From HRBIN29 sp034431815 (GTDB lineage Bacteria; Chloroflexota; Dehalococcoidia; Tepidiformales; Tepidiformaceae): a stretch of DNA of 22,043 nt. A program made the translations under genes and the position numbers. Below, in pieces: positions 1 through 6,917 of the stretch. The stretch is taken from assembly GCA_034431815.1 (NCBI GenBank), contig DAOUCS010000193.1, forward strand, positions 1-22,043. Direction: 5' to 3'. Position 1 is the first letter of the stretch, and each line of letters opens with the position of its first letter. The notes beneath the pieces were generated by a model. It saw nothing but the letters and a program-made list of their open reading frames with translations. It made no database searches and had not been told where the DNA came from.

Positions 1-68
1 CGGCGCTCGTCGCCGCGGCAGCCGCAGCTGCGGTGGCCTTCGCCTTCCGGCGGAGGATGATGCGGTAG
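1..68 (+). CDS. C-terminal end of a probable membrane protein (partial)
   Basis: A frame is open from base 3 to a TAG stop at 66-68 and reads an Ala/Val/Phe-rich hydrophobic run followed by the basic tail RRRMMR. That pattern (hydrophobic helix then a positively charged end) is typical of the last membrane segment of an integral protein with its C-terminus in the cytoplasm. Only about 21 residues are visible, so the family cannot be named. The gene converges on the minus-strand gene ending 18 bases further on. Confidence 0.5.
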   Translation, partial: ALVAAAAAAAVAFAFRRRMMR

Positions 69-86
69 CGGCTTCTCCCGGCCGAA

Positions 87-551
87 TCAGCGGCGGCTCG
101 CGGCCTCCTCGGCTGCGAGCCGCTCCCGTTCGTACGCCGCGAGGAGGCCGAGGACGAGCTCCTCGAAGCGGCGGCGGGTCCAGGCCGCGTTCCGACGCGG
201 CGTTCCCACCCGCCGCGGGCCCGGCTCCCCCGGGCCGGTGACGTAGGCGGCAACGGCCCACTGGTCGGGAGCACGCTCCACCAGGCACATCTGCAGGCCG
301 AAGCGCCCGCCGAGCGAAAGCCGGAACCCGTCCGCACCCTCTTCCCATGCGGAAGGCGCGAGCACCAAGGGGAGTTCGTCGCCGTACACGGCGCGGATGT
401 CGGCGGCCGCCTGGGCTGCCCACCCGTACAGCTCGCGGAGGAGCGCTTCCTGTGCCGCCCGCTCGCTGCCGGAAACAAGCCGGCGCAGCTCCCTCCGCCG
501 GCGCCACCCCTCCCGAAGCTCCAGCACGCGGTCGTGGAAGCTCGCCGCCAT
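87..551 (-). CDS. Hypothetical protein, 154 aa
   Basis: I do not recognise the family. The start at 551 is chosen because GGAGGT lies a few bases upstream of that ATG; a longer reading that runs back into glnK lacks such a site. The protein opens with an Arg/Glu-rich helical stretch (residues about 8-30), has a middle part with alternating hydrophobic residues that could be a small alpha/beta fold (FRLSLGGRFGLQMCLVE, WAVAAYVTG), and ends in a charged helix (RRRFEELVLGLLAAYERERLA). No signal peptide or metal motif is seen. It lies downstream of amtB-glnK on the same strand but a 14-bp hairpin separates it, so it may be expressed only by read-through or from its own promoter. A link with nitrogen control is not shown. 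Confidence 0.75.
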   Translation of the reverse strand: MAASFHDRVLELREGWRRRRELRRLVSGSERAAQEALLRELYGWAAQAAADIRAVYGDELPLVLAPSAWEEGADGFRLSLGGRFGLQMCLVERAPDQWAVAAYVTGPGEPGPRRVGTPRRNAAWTRRRFEELVLGLLAAYERERLAAEEAASRR

Positions 552-573
552 CAGGACCTCCCGCACGTTCGGA

Positions 574-608
574 GCCGGCCCGGGTGCTCGCCCCGCACCC
601 GGGCCGGC
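574..608 (-). terminator. Strong hairpin after glnK
   Basis: GCCGGCCCGGGTGC (574-587) pairs perfectly with GCACCCGGGCCGGC (595-608): 14 base pairs, loop of 7. It starts 8 bases after the glnK stop codon. On the transcribed minus strand no U-run follows, so it may be a terminator without U-tract, a partial attenuator or a 3'-end stabiliser of the amtB-glnK message. The structure is directly visible; the function is inferred. Confidence 0.7.
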
Positions 609-615
609 CTTTCGC

Positions 616-954
616 TCAGATCGCTGCTTCGCCCCGCTCCCGCGTGCGCACACGGATGACGTCGGTCACCTCGGAAACGAAGATCTTCCCGTCGCCGATT
701 TCGCCCGTGTAGGCGTTCTCGACGATAGCGTCGATCACCTGCTCAGCGTGGGCGTCGTCGACGACGATGAGCAGCCAAATCTTCGGCAGGTACTCGACCT
801 TGTACTGGCGCCCGCGCCACTGTTCGACGATGCCCCGCTGCTTGCCGTGCCCCTTCACCTCGGCGATGGTCATCCCGGGATAGCCGAGCTCCTCGAGCGC
901 CTCCTTCACGAACGGCAGCCGTCCCGGCCGAATGATCGCTTCGATCCGCTTCAT
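616..954 (-). CDS. glnK: PII nitrogen regulatory protein (GlnB/GlnK type)
   Basis: Small trimeric signal protein that senses ATP/ADP and 2-oxoglutarate and controls the ammonium channel. Its 112 residues are the family's standard length. The N-terminus MKRIEAIIRP, the GHGKQRG segment (35-41) with Gln39, and the T-loop RGRQYKVEYLPK with Tyr51, the residue uridylylated in proteobacteria, are all in place; the C-terminal part TGEIGDGKIFV is the B-loop/beta-4 signature. GGGAGGA lies 9 bases before the ATG. The gene is 33 bases downstream of the ammonium transporter on the same strand, the classical amtB-glnK pair, so GlnK rather than a GlnB elsewhere is the better name. Whether Tyr51 is modified here is unknown. 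Confidence 0.97.
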   Translation of the reverse strand: MKRIEAIIRPGRLPFVKEALEELGYPGMTIAEVKGHGKQRGIVEQWRGRQYKVEYLPKIWLLIVVDDAHAEQVIDAIVENAYTGEIGDGKIFVSEVTDVIRVRTRERGEAAI

Positions 955-987
955 GTGGGCATTCCTCCCTGCTTCCTGCGCATGTCG

Positions 988-2430
988 TCAGTCGGCGCCG
1001 CCCGGCTGTGGTACGGGCGCGAAGAGCCCCTGTGCCGAGCTGCCGAAGTCGGGGTACGCCTCGATGCCGTGCTCGTCCACGTCGAGCCCGCGTTCCTCCT
1101 CCTCCGGCCGCACGCGCAGGCCGATGGTGAGCTTCAGGGCGCCGAAGAGCACGAACGCTGTGGCGGCCGTCCAGGCAACGATGGCGGCGATGCCCAGGGC
1201 CTGGATGCCCAGCTGCTCGAAGCCGCCGCCCAGTAGCAGCCCGTACTGGCTCGACTCCCCGTACGCCTGGGCGATGCCCGCCTCGCTGGCGAAGAGCCCC
1301 ACGGCGAGCACGCCCCAGATGCCGGCGAAGCCGTGCACCGATACCGCGCCCACCGGGTCGTCGACGCCGAGCTGGTCGAGGAGCCACACGCCGCCGATGA
1401 CCACCGCCGCGGCGATGGCGCCGATGACGATGGCAGCCCAGGCGTCCACCACGGCGCAGCCGGCCGTAATCCCCACGAGACCGCCCAGCACGCCGTTCAC
1501 GGTGAGCCCGAGGTCGTGCCGGCCCGTCAGCGCCCGCGTGAGGAGCGAGGCCGCGACGCCGCCCGCCGCTGCGGCGAGCGTCGTCGTCACCGCTACCTTC
1601 GCCGCCAGGTCGGCCAAGCCTCCCGAGAGCCCCAGCGTCGAACCGGGGTTGAAGCCGTACCAGCCGAACCAGAGCACGAACATCCCCAACACAGCGAGGG
1701 TGATGTTGTGACCGGGGATCACGTTCACCTTTCGCCCCGGGCCGAACTTGCCGATGCGGGGGCCGACCATGATCGCGCCCACGAGCGCCGCCGTCCCACC
1801 GACCGCATGCACGACGCCCGAGCCCGCGAAGTCGATGTAGCCGTTGGCTCCGATGGGATCGTCGCGGAAGGCGCTCAGCCAGCCGTGGCTGTCCCACGCC
1901 CAGTGGACGACGACGGGGTAGATGAAGGCGGTGATGACGGCCGAATACACCAGGTAGGCGCTGAACTTCGTCCGCTCGGCCATCGCGCCGGAGACGATGG
2001 TGGCCGCGGTCGCCGCAAAGGCGAACTGGAAGATCCACGACGCCCAGTCGTCGAAGCCGCGCAGGAAGAACTGGCCGTCGCCTGCGAACGGGCCGGCCGA
2101 GTCGCCGCTCACGCCGTAGGCGAGCCCCCAGCCCACGGCGAAGAAGGCGAGGCCGCCCATGGCGCAGTCCAAGATGTTCTTCGTGAGGATGTTGGCGACG
2201 TTCTTCGCCCGCACGAAGCCGGCTTCCACCATGGCGAAGCCGAGCTGCATGAAGAAGACCAGGAACGCCGTCACCAGCAGCCAGGCCGTGTCGAGCGCCC
2301 CGGCGAGGCTGGCGAGCTGCTCTTCAGCCGTCGGCTCCTGCGCCGCTGCTGCCGAGACGAGCGCGAGGGCCGCGAGCGCGCCTGCGGCCGCTCCCGCGGC
2401 GCGGCGCACCCAGGGCAACGTTCGGGACAT
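988..2430 (-). CDS. amt: Ammonium transporter, AmtB/Amt family
   Basis: Inner-membrane trimeric channel for ammonium/ammonia. The ATG at 2430 is preceded by GGAGG at normal spacing and gives 480 aa; longer readings run into non-coding DNA. Residues 1-30 look like a cleaved signal peptide ending in AAAAQ, as in AmtB proteins with an N-out topology, followed by about 11 hydrophobic segments. Family landmarks are present: VEAGFVRAKN (69-77), the YIDFAGSGVVH stretch with Asp200 and His208 (AmtB Asp160 and His168), and VSVHGFAGIWG with His366 (AmtB His318); the twin pore histidines are therefore kept. The cytoplasmic tail (439-480) is acidic and carries DEHGIEAYPD, a common Amt C-terminal motif involved in GlnK contact. 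It forms an operon with glnK. Confidence 0.97.
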   Translation of the reverse strand: MSRTLPWVRRAAGAAAGALAALALVSAAAAQEPTAEEQLASLAGALDTAWLLVTAFLVFFMQLGFAMVEAGFVRAKNVANILTKNILDCAMGGLAFFAVGWGLAYGVSGDSAGPFAGDGQFFLRGFDDWASWIFQFAFAATAATIVSGAMAERTKFSAYLVYSAVITAFIYPVVVHWAWDSHGWLSAFRDDPIGANGYIDFAGSGVVHAVGGTAALVGAIMVGPRIGKFGPGRKVNVIPGHNITLAVLGMFVLWFGWYGFNPGSTLGLSGGLADLAAKVAVTTTLAAAAGGVAASLLTRALTGRHDLGLTVNGVLGGLVGITAGCAVVDAWAAIVIGAIAAAVVIGGVWLLDQLGVDDPVGAVSVHGFAGIWGVLAVGLFASEAGIAQAYGESSQYGLLLGGGFEQLGIQALGIAAIVAWTAATAFVLFGALKLTIGLRVRPEEEERGLDVDEHGIEAYPDFGSSAQGLFAPVPQPGGAD

Positions 2431-2471
2431 GGCAACACCTCCGCACTGGATTCGGGGTCCCCTGGCCCGGG

Positions 2472-2477
2472 ACGGTA
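2472..2477 (-). promoter_or_regulatory. Possible -10 box of amt
   Basis: On the minus strand TACCGT fits the TANNNT pattern seen at other genes of the window and would start transcription near 2465, about 35 bases before the ATG. No -35-like sequence is found at 16-18 nt spacing, which would suit an activator-dependent promoter. Confidence 0.35.
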
Positions 2478-2520
2478 GGCCTGCTCCGTTTCGCCCCCGT
2501 TGCCGGGGGTGTTGCGCGGC

Positions 2521-2542
2521 CGTTTCGAAACGAACTCGAAAC
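2521..2542. promoter_or_regulatory. Candidate operator: palindrome and tandem GAAAC boxes
   Basis: CGTTTCGAAACG (2521-2532) is a perfect 12-bp palindrome, and its GAAAC (2527-2531) is repeated as GAAAC at 2538-2542, exactly 11 bases on (GAAAC-n6-GAAAC). Further CGAAAC/GTTTCG copies are at 2488-2493 and 2608-2613. The site sits roughly midway between the inferred amt and etfB transcription starts. Actinobacterial GlnR boxes have a 5-mer-n6-GaAAc layout, and amt-glnK is a typical target; use of a similar regulator here is only an inference. Confidence 0.4.
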
Positions 2543-2566
2543 ACCCGGCCCGGCTGCGTGCCGAAT

Positions 2567-2594
2567 TTCACAAATCCGCTTCCTGTGGTACCAT
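2567..2594 (+). promoter_or_regulatory. Promoter of etfBA
   Basis: TTCACA (2567-2572, one mismatch to TTGACA), 16 bases, then TACCAT (2589-2594) with an upstream TG one base before it (extended -10). Transcription would start near 2601 and give a leader of about 74 bases. Confidence 0.6.
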
Positions 2595-2635
2595 CCCTTC
2601 GGTTCGGCGAAACCGCTTCCAGGGCGAGCAACCCC

Positions 2636-2650
2636 CCGGCACCGTGCCGG
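2636..2650 (+). other. Inverted repeat in the etfB leader
   Basis: CCGGCAC-C-GTGCCGG, a perfect 7+1+7 inverted repeat, ends 7 bases before the AGGAGG ribosome site (2658-2663) of etfB. It would fold as a hairpin with a 3-base loop in the leader and might affect translation. No known riboswitch class is recognised. Confidence 0.4.
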
Positions 2651-2674
2651 CGTGCGCAGGAGGCCAGTGTCCGC

Positions 2675-3478
2675 GTGAACATCATCGTGTGTGTCAAGCA
2701 AATCCCCGATCCCGAAACGCCCGCCTCTTCCTTCCGTGTCGATGAAGCCGCCAAGAGGGTCGTGCCGGCCCAGGGTATCCCGCCGGTGGTCAACCCCTAC
2801 GACCCCCAGGCGACGGAGGCCGCCCTCCGCCTGAAGGAGGCCGCAGGCGGCGGCAAAGTCACCGTCATCAGCCTCGGCCCCGAAAGCGCCCGCGACGCCA
2901 TCAAGCACGCGCTGGCCATGGGCGCCGACGAGGGCATCCTCCTCAACGACCCAGGGTTCGAGGGCATCGACAACTTCCAGACCGCCGTCGCCCTGGCGAA
3001 GGCCATCGAAAAAATCGGCCCGTACGACCTCATCCTGATGGGCCGCGCCGCCGCCGACTGGGACATGGGCGTCGTGCCCATGGGCGTCGCCACGCTCCTC
3101 GGCATCCCCTGCGTCAGCATCGCCAAGGCCATCGAGCGGGTTGACGGCAAGGTGCGCGTCACCCGCGTGCTCGATGACGGCTTCCAGACGGTCGAAGCGC
3201 CTCTCCCGGCGGTGGTCTCGGTGTCGAACGAGTTCGGCGAGCCCCGGTATCCCCAGCTCCGGCAGATCATGCTCGCCGCCAAGAAGACGGTACAGGTGTG
3301 GAACGCTGCCGACCTCGGCCTCTCACCCGACCAGCTTGGCGAGGCGAACCGCTGGCTGAAGCTCGAGGCCCTTTACGTACCGAAGGTCGAGAGCAAGGTC
3401 GAGATCATCGAGGCCGATTCCCCGGAAGAGAAAGCGCGCATCCTGGCCCAGAAACTGCGCGCCGACAAGCTCATCTGA
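2675..3478 (+). CDS. etfB: Electron transfer flavoprotein, beta subunit
   Basis: Beta subunit of the soluble heterodimeric ETF, which takes electrons from acyl-CoA and related dehydrogenases and passes them to the quinone pool through an ETF:quinone oxidoreductase; EtfB usually binds AMP. The protein (267 aa) begins with VNIIVCVKQIPDPE, the family's N-terminus, has NPYDPQATEAALRLKE near residue 42, the GADEGILLND segment, and the C-terminal run NEFGEPRYPQLRQIM followed by AKK. The start is GTG at 2675: AGGAGG lies 11 bases before it and no in-frame ATG is near; longer readings only add non-coding leader. Stop and the following etfA start are 13 bases apart, so the two subunits are co-translated from one message. 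Confidence 0.95.
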   Translation: MNIIVCVKQIPDPETPASSFRVDEAAKRVVPAQGIPPVVNPYDPQATEAALRLKEAAGGGKVTVISLGPESARDAIKHALAMGADEGILLNDPGFEGIDNFQTAVALAKAIEKIGPYDLILMGRAAADWDMGVVPMGVATLLGIPCVSIAKAIERVDGKVRVTRVLDDGFQTVEAPLPAVVSVSNEFGEPRYPQLRQIMLAAKKTVQVWNAADLGLSPDQLGEANRWLKLEALYVPKVESKVEIIEADSPEEKARILAQKLRADKLI

Positions 3479-3491
3479 GAGGAGCGTTTCG

Positions 3492-4460
3492 ATGCCTGGT
3501 GTCCTCGTCATTGCCGAAGTCGCTGAGGGGAGGGTCCTCCCGGTCGCCTTCGAATTGCTCGGTGCCGCCCGCGCCCTCAGCGCTGAAGGCGCCGGCCCTG
3601 TGTCGGCCCTCGTTCCCGGGCAGGCGCACGCCCAGGAGCTGATCGCCCGCGGCGCCGACGTGGTCTACGCTGCGCCCGAGTCGCTCGCCGAGCAGCCCTA
3701 CGATGCCTGGCTGCCTGCGGTCGATGCGGCCCTCCAGCAGTCGGGCGCCGACATCGTTCTCCTGGGGCAGACGGCGAGCCTCGGCCGGGACCTCGGGCCC
3801 GCGCTCGCCTTCGCACACCGCACAGCCGTCGCTCCGGAGGTCACCGCGCTGAAGCTCGAGAACGGACGCCTGCGGGTGACGCGGCCCTGCTACGGTGGCA
3901 ACGCCCGGGCCGAGCACACCTTCGCCGGCCAGCTCCAAATCGCCAGCGCCAAGCCGAAGACGTTTGACGCGCTCGAGCCCGACGCCTCCCGCACGGGCGA
4001 GGTGAAGACGATCGACGCCGTCGGGCAGTCCCGCATCACCGTCCTCTCGGTCGAAAAGGTGGAGTCTGAGGGCGTGCGCCTCGAAGACGCCGACGTCGTG
4101 GTCGCCGGCGGCCGCGGCCTGGGCGACCCCTCGGCGTTCACCATGCTCGAAGAGCTTGCGAAGCTGCTCCGCGGCGCCGTGGGCGCCAGCCGCGCCGCTT
4201 GCGACCTCGGCTGGTACCCGCCGTCCTCGCAGGTCGGCCTCACCGGCAAGACCGTCTCGCCGACGCTCTACATCGCCGTCGCCATCTCCGGGGCGAGCCA
4301 GCACATGGCGGGGATGTCCGGCTCGAAGAACATCGTCGCCATCAACAAGGACCCCGAAGCGAACATGGTGAAGGCGGCCAAGTACGCCGTCATCGACGAC
4401 TACCGCAAGGTGCTGCCCGCCTTCATCGAGGAAGTGAAGAAGCTCAAGGCCCAGGGCTAG
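3492..4460 (+). CDS. etfA: Electron transfer flavoprotein, alpha subunit
   Basis: FAD-binding alpha subunit that completes ETF with EtfB. 322 aa, normal length. The N-terminal domain (1-190) has the EtfA pattern VLVIAEVAEGRVLPVAFELLG and GQTASLGRDLGPALA; the C-terminal FAD domain shows GGRGLG (206-211), SQVGLTGKTVSP (246-257), AISGASQH (264-271) and INKDPEA, all standard cofactor-contact segments. AGGAG precedes the ATG. Neither an ETF:quinone oxidoreductase, which would show whether it serves fatty-acid oxidation, nor an acyl-CoA dehydrogenase is in the window. The lack of an iron-sulfur extension points to the ordinary rather than the FixAB/bifurcating group, but this is not conclusive. Confidence 0.96.
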   Translation: MPGVLVIAEVAEGRVLPVAFELLGAARALSAEGAGPVSALVPGQAHAQELIARGADVVYAAPESLAEQPYDAWLPAVDAALQQSGADIVLLGQTASLGRDLGPALAFAHRTAVAPEVTALKLENGRLRVTRPCYGGNARAEHTFAGQLQIASAKPKTFDALEPDASRTGEVKTIDAVGQSRITVLSVEKVESEGVRLEDADVVVAGGRGLGDPSAFTMLEELAKLLRGAVGASRAACDLGWYPPSSQVGLTGKTVSPTLYIAVAISGASQHMAGMSGSKNIVAINKDPEANMVKAAKYAVIDDYRKVLPAFIEEVKKLKAQG

Positions 4461-4488
4461 GGCCGAGCGCTTTCCTGCGAGCCGAGCG

Positions 4489-4513
4489 GGCGCCCCGCAC
4501 GAGCCGGGGCGCC
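4489..4513. terminator. Hairpin between etfA and the thioredoxin gene
   Basis: GGCGCCCCG (4489-4497) pairs with CGGGGCGCC (4505-4513): 9 base pairs and a 7-base loop, placed between two converging genes. A U-tract is missing on both strands, so it is a candidate bidirectional terminator only. Confidence 0.5.
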
Positions 4514-4517
4514 TGCG

Positions 4518-5135
4518 TCATTCCCACGGCTCCAGCTCGATCCCGAGCTTCGCCAGCTCGGCCCGGAGCGTCTCCGGCGTCACCAGTCCCGCCCCGGCCG
4601 AGCGGATGACGCCCCCTTCGTCGATGAAGAAGGTCGTCGGCATGCCCGTGATCCGGTAGGCGCGCGCCACGCTGCCCTCGCTGTCGAGCACCGCCGGGAA
4701 GGTCACCCCAAGCCGCTCGAGCATGCCCCTCGCCCGCTCCGGGGGCTCCTGCAGGTTCACCCCCAGGACCACGAGCCGGTCGGGCGCCTGACGCCACGCT
4801 TGCTCGAAGTCCGGCATCTCCCGTTCGCAGGGGGCGCACCAGCTCGCGAACCAGTTCAGGATGACGACCCTGCCCCGGTAATCACTGAGCTTGCGGACGG
4901 TCGCGCCGTCCCGCGCGTCGAGCAGGGCGAAGTCGGGGGCCGGTTGGTCGAGCTCGGCGGCGCGGTCCTCCAACGGCCCGAGGGGTGCGTCGGCCGGCCT
5001 CGCTGCCTCCTCGCCCGTGAGCGCGTACCACGCCGCTCCCGCCGCAGCGAGCAGGGCCGCGGCGAGCAGGGCCGCGGCGAGCACCGCTCCCCCGAGGACC
5101 TTCAGTGCCAACGCCACGAGCCAAGCGTGCCACAT
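4518..5135 (-). CDS. Membrane-anchored TlpA/ResA-type thioredoxin
   Basis: Thiol-disulfide oxidoreductase that works on the outer side of the membrane, in this family often for cytochrome c maturation or disulfide handling. The ATG at 5135 is chosen because CAGGAG lies upstream; it gives 205 aa with an uncleaved-looking membrane anchor (residues 5-36) and then a thioredoxin/AhpC-TSA domain (about 62-203). Visible motifs are NWFASWCAPC with the redox pair Cys100/Cys103, the GVNLQE strand that is typical of the TlpA/ResA group, and the cis-proline in GMPTTFFID (Pro166). No ccs or ccm genes are nearby, so its partner is unknown. Single gene, converging on etfA. Confidence 0.9.
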   Translation of the reverse strand: MWHAWLVALALKVLGGAVLAAALLAAALLAAAGAAWYALTGEEAARPADAPLGPLEDRAAELDQPAPDFALLDARDGATVRKLSDYRGRVVILNWFASWCAPCEREMPDFEQAWRQAPDRLVVLGVNLQEPPERARGMLERLGVTFPAVLDSEGSVARAYRITGMPTTFFIDEGGVIRSAGAGLVTPETLRAELAKLGIELEPWE

Positions 5136-5185
5136 GGCGCCGCTCCTGTCCGTGATCCCGATCGCCTGCCCTCGGGCAGGGCCGC

Positions 5186-5191
5186 TACAGT
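5186..5191 (+). promoter_or_regulatory. -10 box of the aldolase gene
   Basis: TACAGT matches the TANNNT pattern and would place the transcription start near 5198, about 26 bases before the start codon. No clear -35 box is seen. Confidence 0.4.
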
Positions 5192-5223
5192 AGGTCGGAC
5201 AGCACCCGCACGGGGAAATGCAG

Positions 5224-6012
5224 ATGTGGAACACCGCCAAGGAGGCTTGGTCAGCGGGCCGCACCACCTACGGTGCGTGGCTCTCCATCCCCGACCCGCT
5301 CGTCGCTGAGTCCGTGGGCCGGCTCGGCTTCGACTGGGTGTGCATCGACATGCAGCACGGGGTCATCGACTACGCCGAGGCGCGGGAGATGATCCGCGCC
5401 CTCCGCACTGCCGGCGCCGTCCCCTTCGTCCGCGTTCCCTGGAACGACTTCGGCATCATCGGCAAGGTCCTCGATGCCGGGGCGCTGGGGATCATCGTGC
5501 CGATGGTGAACTCCGCCGCCGAAGCTGCAGCGGTCGTCGCCGCCTGCCGCTACCCGCCGCTCGGCTCGCGCAGCTTCGGGCCCACGATCGCCAGCGTCCT
5601 GTACGGACCCGAGTACTTCGCCCGCGCCAATGCCGAGGTTGCCTGCATCCCGATGGTGGAGACCCGCCAGGCTCTCGACGCGCTGGAGGAGATCCTGGCC
5701 GTGCCCGGCGTCGATGCGGTCTACGTCGGGCCGGCGGACTTGAGCCTCTCCCTCGGCCTCCCTCCCCGGCTCGACAACGGCGGAGCGTTCGAGGAGGCGA
5801 GGCTGCGTATCGCCGAAGCGTGCGCCCGCCGCGGGGTCATCGCCGGCATCCACGCGACAGCCGCGCTCGCGCCGCGGCACGCCGCAGCCGGCTACCGCAT
5901 GATCACCGTCGCCAGCGATCACCGTTCGCTCGTCGAAGGCATGGGCCGCGACCTGGCGGCAGTCCGCGAAGGCGGAGCGGCTCCCCCGCCTGTGTCGGCC
6001 AGCCCCTACTGA
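5224..6012 (+). CDS. HpcH/HpaI aldolase family protein
   Basis: Class II, metal-dependent pyruvate aldolase fold; family members cleave 4-hydroxy-2-oxo acids such as 2,4-dihydroxyhept-2-enedioate or 2-keto-3-deoxy-rhamnonate. Seen in the sequence: GAWLSIPDPLVAE near the N-terminus, DMQHGVIDY with the catalytic His, VRVPWND with the Arg of the active site, the metal ligands in PMVETR (Glu) and VGPADLSLSLG (Asp), and the RYPPLGSRSFGP segment. Length (262 aa) is usual. Two ATGs are six bases apart (5218, 5224); the second has the better distance to the GGGGA ribosome site. It stands alone with no catabolic operon around it, so the physiological substrate cannot be given. Confidence 0.9.
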   Translation: MWNTAKEAWSAGRTTYGAWLSIPDPLVAESVGRLGFDWVCIDMQHGVIDYAEAREMIRALRTAGAVPFVRVPWNDFGIIGKVLDAGALGIIVPMVNSAAEAAAVVAACRYPPLGSRSFGPTIASVLYGPEYFARANAEVACIPMVETRQALDALEEILAVPGVDAVYVGPADLSLSLGLPPRLDNGGAFEEARLRIAEACARRGVIAGIHATAALAPRHAAAGYRMITVASDHRSLVEGMGRDLAAVREGGAAPPPVSASPY

Positions 6013-6016
6013 ACGG

Positions 6017-6844
6017 TCAGCGGCGCGCGGCCTGGAGCTCCCGCAGCCGCTCCTGGAGCGTGCGGGCGGTCACCACGCCGTGCTCGAGGAAGTCGGCCAG
6101 CACGGCCGCGAATTCGGCCGGCACCTCTCTGGGGATCTGGTGTCCGACGCGGGAGAAGACGTGCAGCGTCGCGTTCGGCAGGCGGAGGAAGTCGCGGAGG
6201 TTCGCCTCCAGGAGGCCGTCCGCCGCACCGGCCACCATGAGGGTCGGCACCGTGATCTCCCGCAGCCGCTCGCCTGCACGGTACCGTGTGAGCGCCTCCC
6301 ACGAGCCTTCGAAATGGCCCTCCGAGACGGAGAGGGCCCGTTCGACCGCCCGCCGGAAGAGGTCGGGGTCGGGCCGCCGCGGCGCCATCACCAGCCGCTC
6401 TCGGAGCATCGTCTCGGCGTCGCGCGCCTGCCGCAGCGCCCGCGCCCGTTCGTGCATCTCCGGCGGAGCCTGCACGCCGTCGGCCGGCGCAGGCGCCACG
6501 AGCACCAGCCGCGTGAGCCGCTCCGGGTAGCGCAGCCCCAACTCGTAGCCGATGACCCCGCCCATGCTGTGGCCGACGTAGGTGAAGCGCCCAAGCCCGA
6601 GGGCGTCGGCGAGGCCGATGACGTCGTCGGCGTACTGCTCGATGGTGTACCCGTCCGCGGGGTGCTCGCTGTCCCCGGCGCCGCGGCAGTCCATCACGAT
6701 GCACCGAAAGCGCCCGGCGAGGTGCGGCACGACCTCCTCCCAGGAATCGTGAGAGCCGGTGTACCCGTGGTGGAAGAGGATCGGCTCGCCCTCGCCGCGC
6801 ACGTCGTAGAAGAGTGAAACGCCGTTGACCTTGGCGTGCGGCAT
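6017..6844 (-). CDS. Alpha/beta hydrolase
   Basis: Soluble alpha/beta hydrolase of 275 aa, the size of haloperoxidase/esterase/lactonase-type members. The catalytic triad can be placed: nucleophile Ser93 in GHSMGG (91-96), Asp209 in VAGAADG, His235 in RVGHQ. The oxyanion region is HHGYTGS (25-31). A cap segment of about 60 residues lies between strands 6 and 7 (about 125-185). GGAGGG precedes the ATG. No substrate can be derived. It converges on the aldolase gene with a gap of only 4 bases; on the other side it shares a divergent promoter region with the SRAP gene. Confidence 0.9.
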   Translation of the reverse strand: MPHAKVNGVSLFYDVRGEGEPILFHHGYTGSHDSWEEVVPHLAGRFRCIVMDCRGAGDSEHPADGYTIEQYADDVIGLADALGLGRFTYVGHSMGGVIGYELGLRYPERLTRLVLVAPAPADGVQAPPEMHERARALRQARDAETMLRERLVMAPRRPDPDLFRRAVERALSVSEGHFEGSWEALTRYRAGERLREITVPTLMVAGAADGLLEANLRDFLRLPNATLHVFSRVGHQIPREVPAEFAAVLADFLEHGVVTARTLQERLRELQAARR

Positions 6845-6874
6845 CGGCCCCTCCTCGGCGGGATTCCGCCTGGC

Positions 6875-6880
6875 ATTCTA
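6875..6880 (-). promoter_or_regulatory. -10 box of the alpha/beta hydrolase gene
   Basis: On the minus strand TAGAAT is a good -10 hexamer and predicts a leader of about 24 bases containing the GGAGG ribosome site. The -35 position (TGGCCG at 17 nt) is weak. Confidence 0.45.
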
Positions 6881-6882
6881 GG

Positions 6883-6911
6883 CTGCCGGCGGCAGCGCGG
6901 CCACGTATCCT
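6883..6911 (+). promoter_or_regulatory. Promoter of the SRAP gene, probably leaderless
   Basis: CTGCCG (6883-6888), 17 bases, TATCCT (6906-6911), then only 6 bases to the ATG at 6918. There is no Shine-Dalgarno site, so the transcript probably begins at or next to the start codon. Confidence 0.5.
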
Positions 6912-6917
6912 GGGCGC

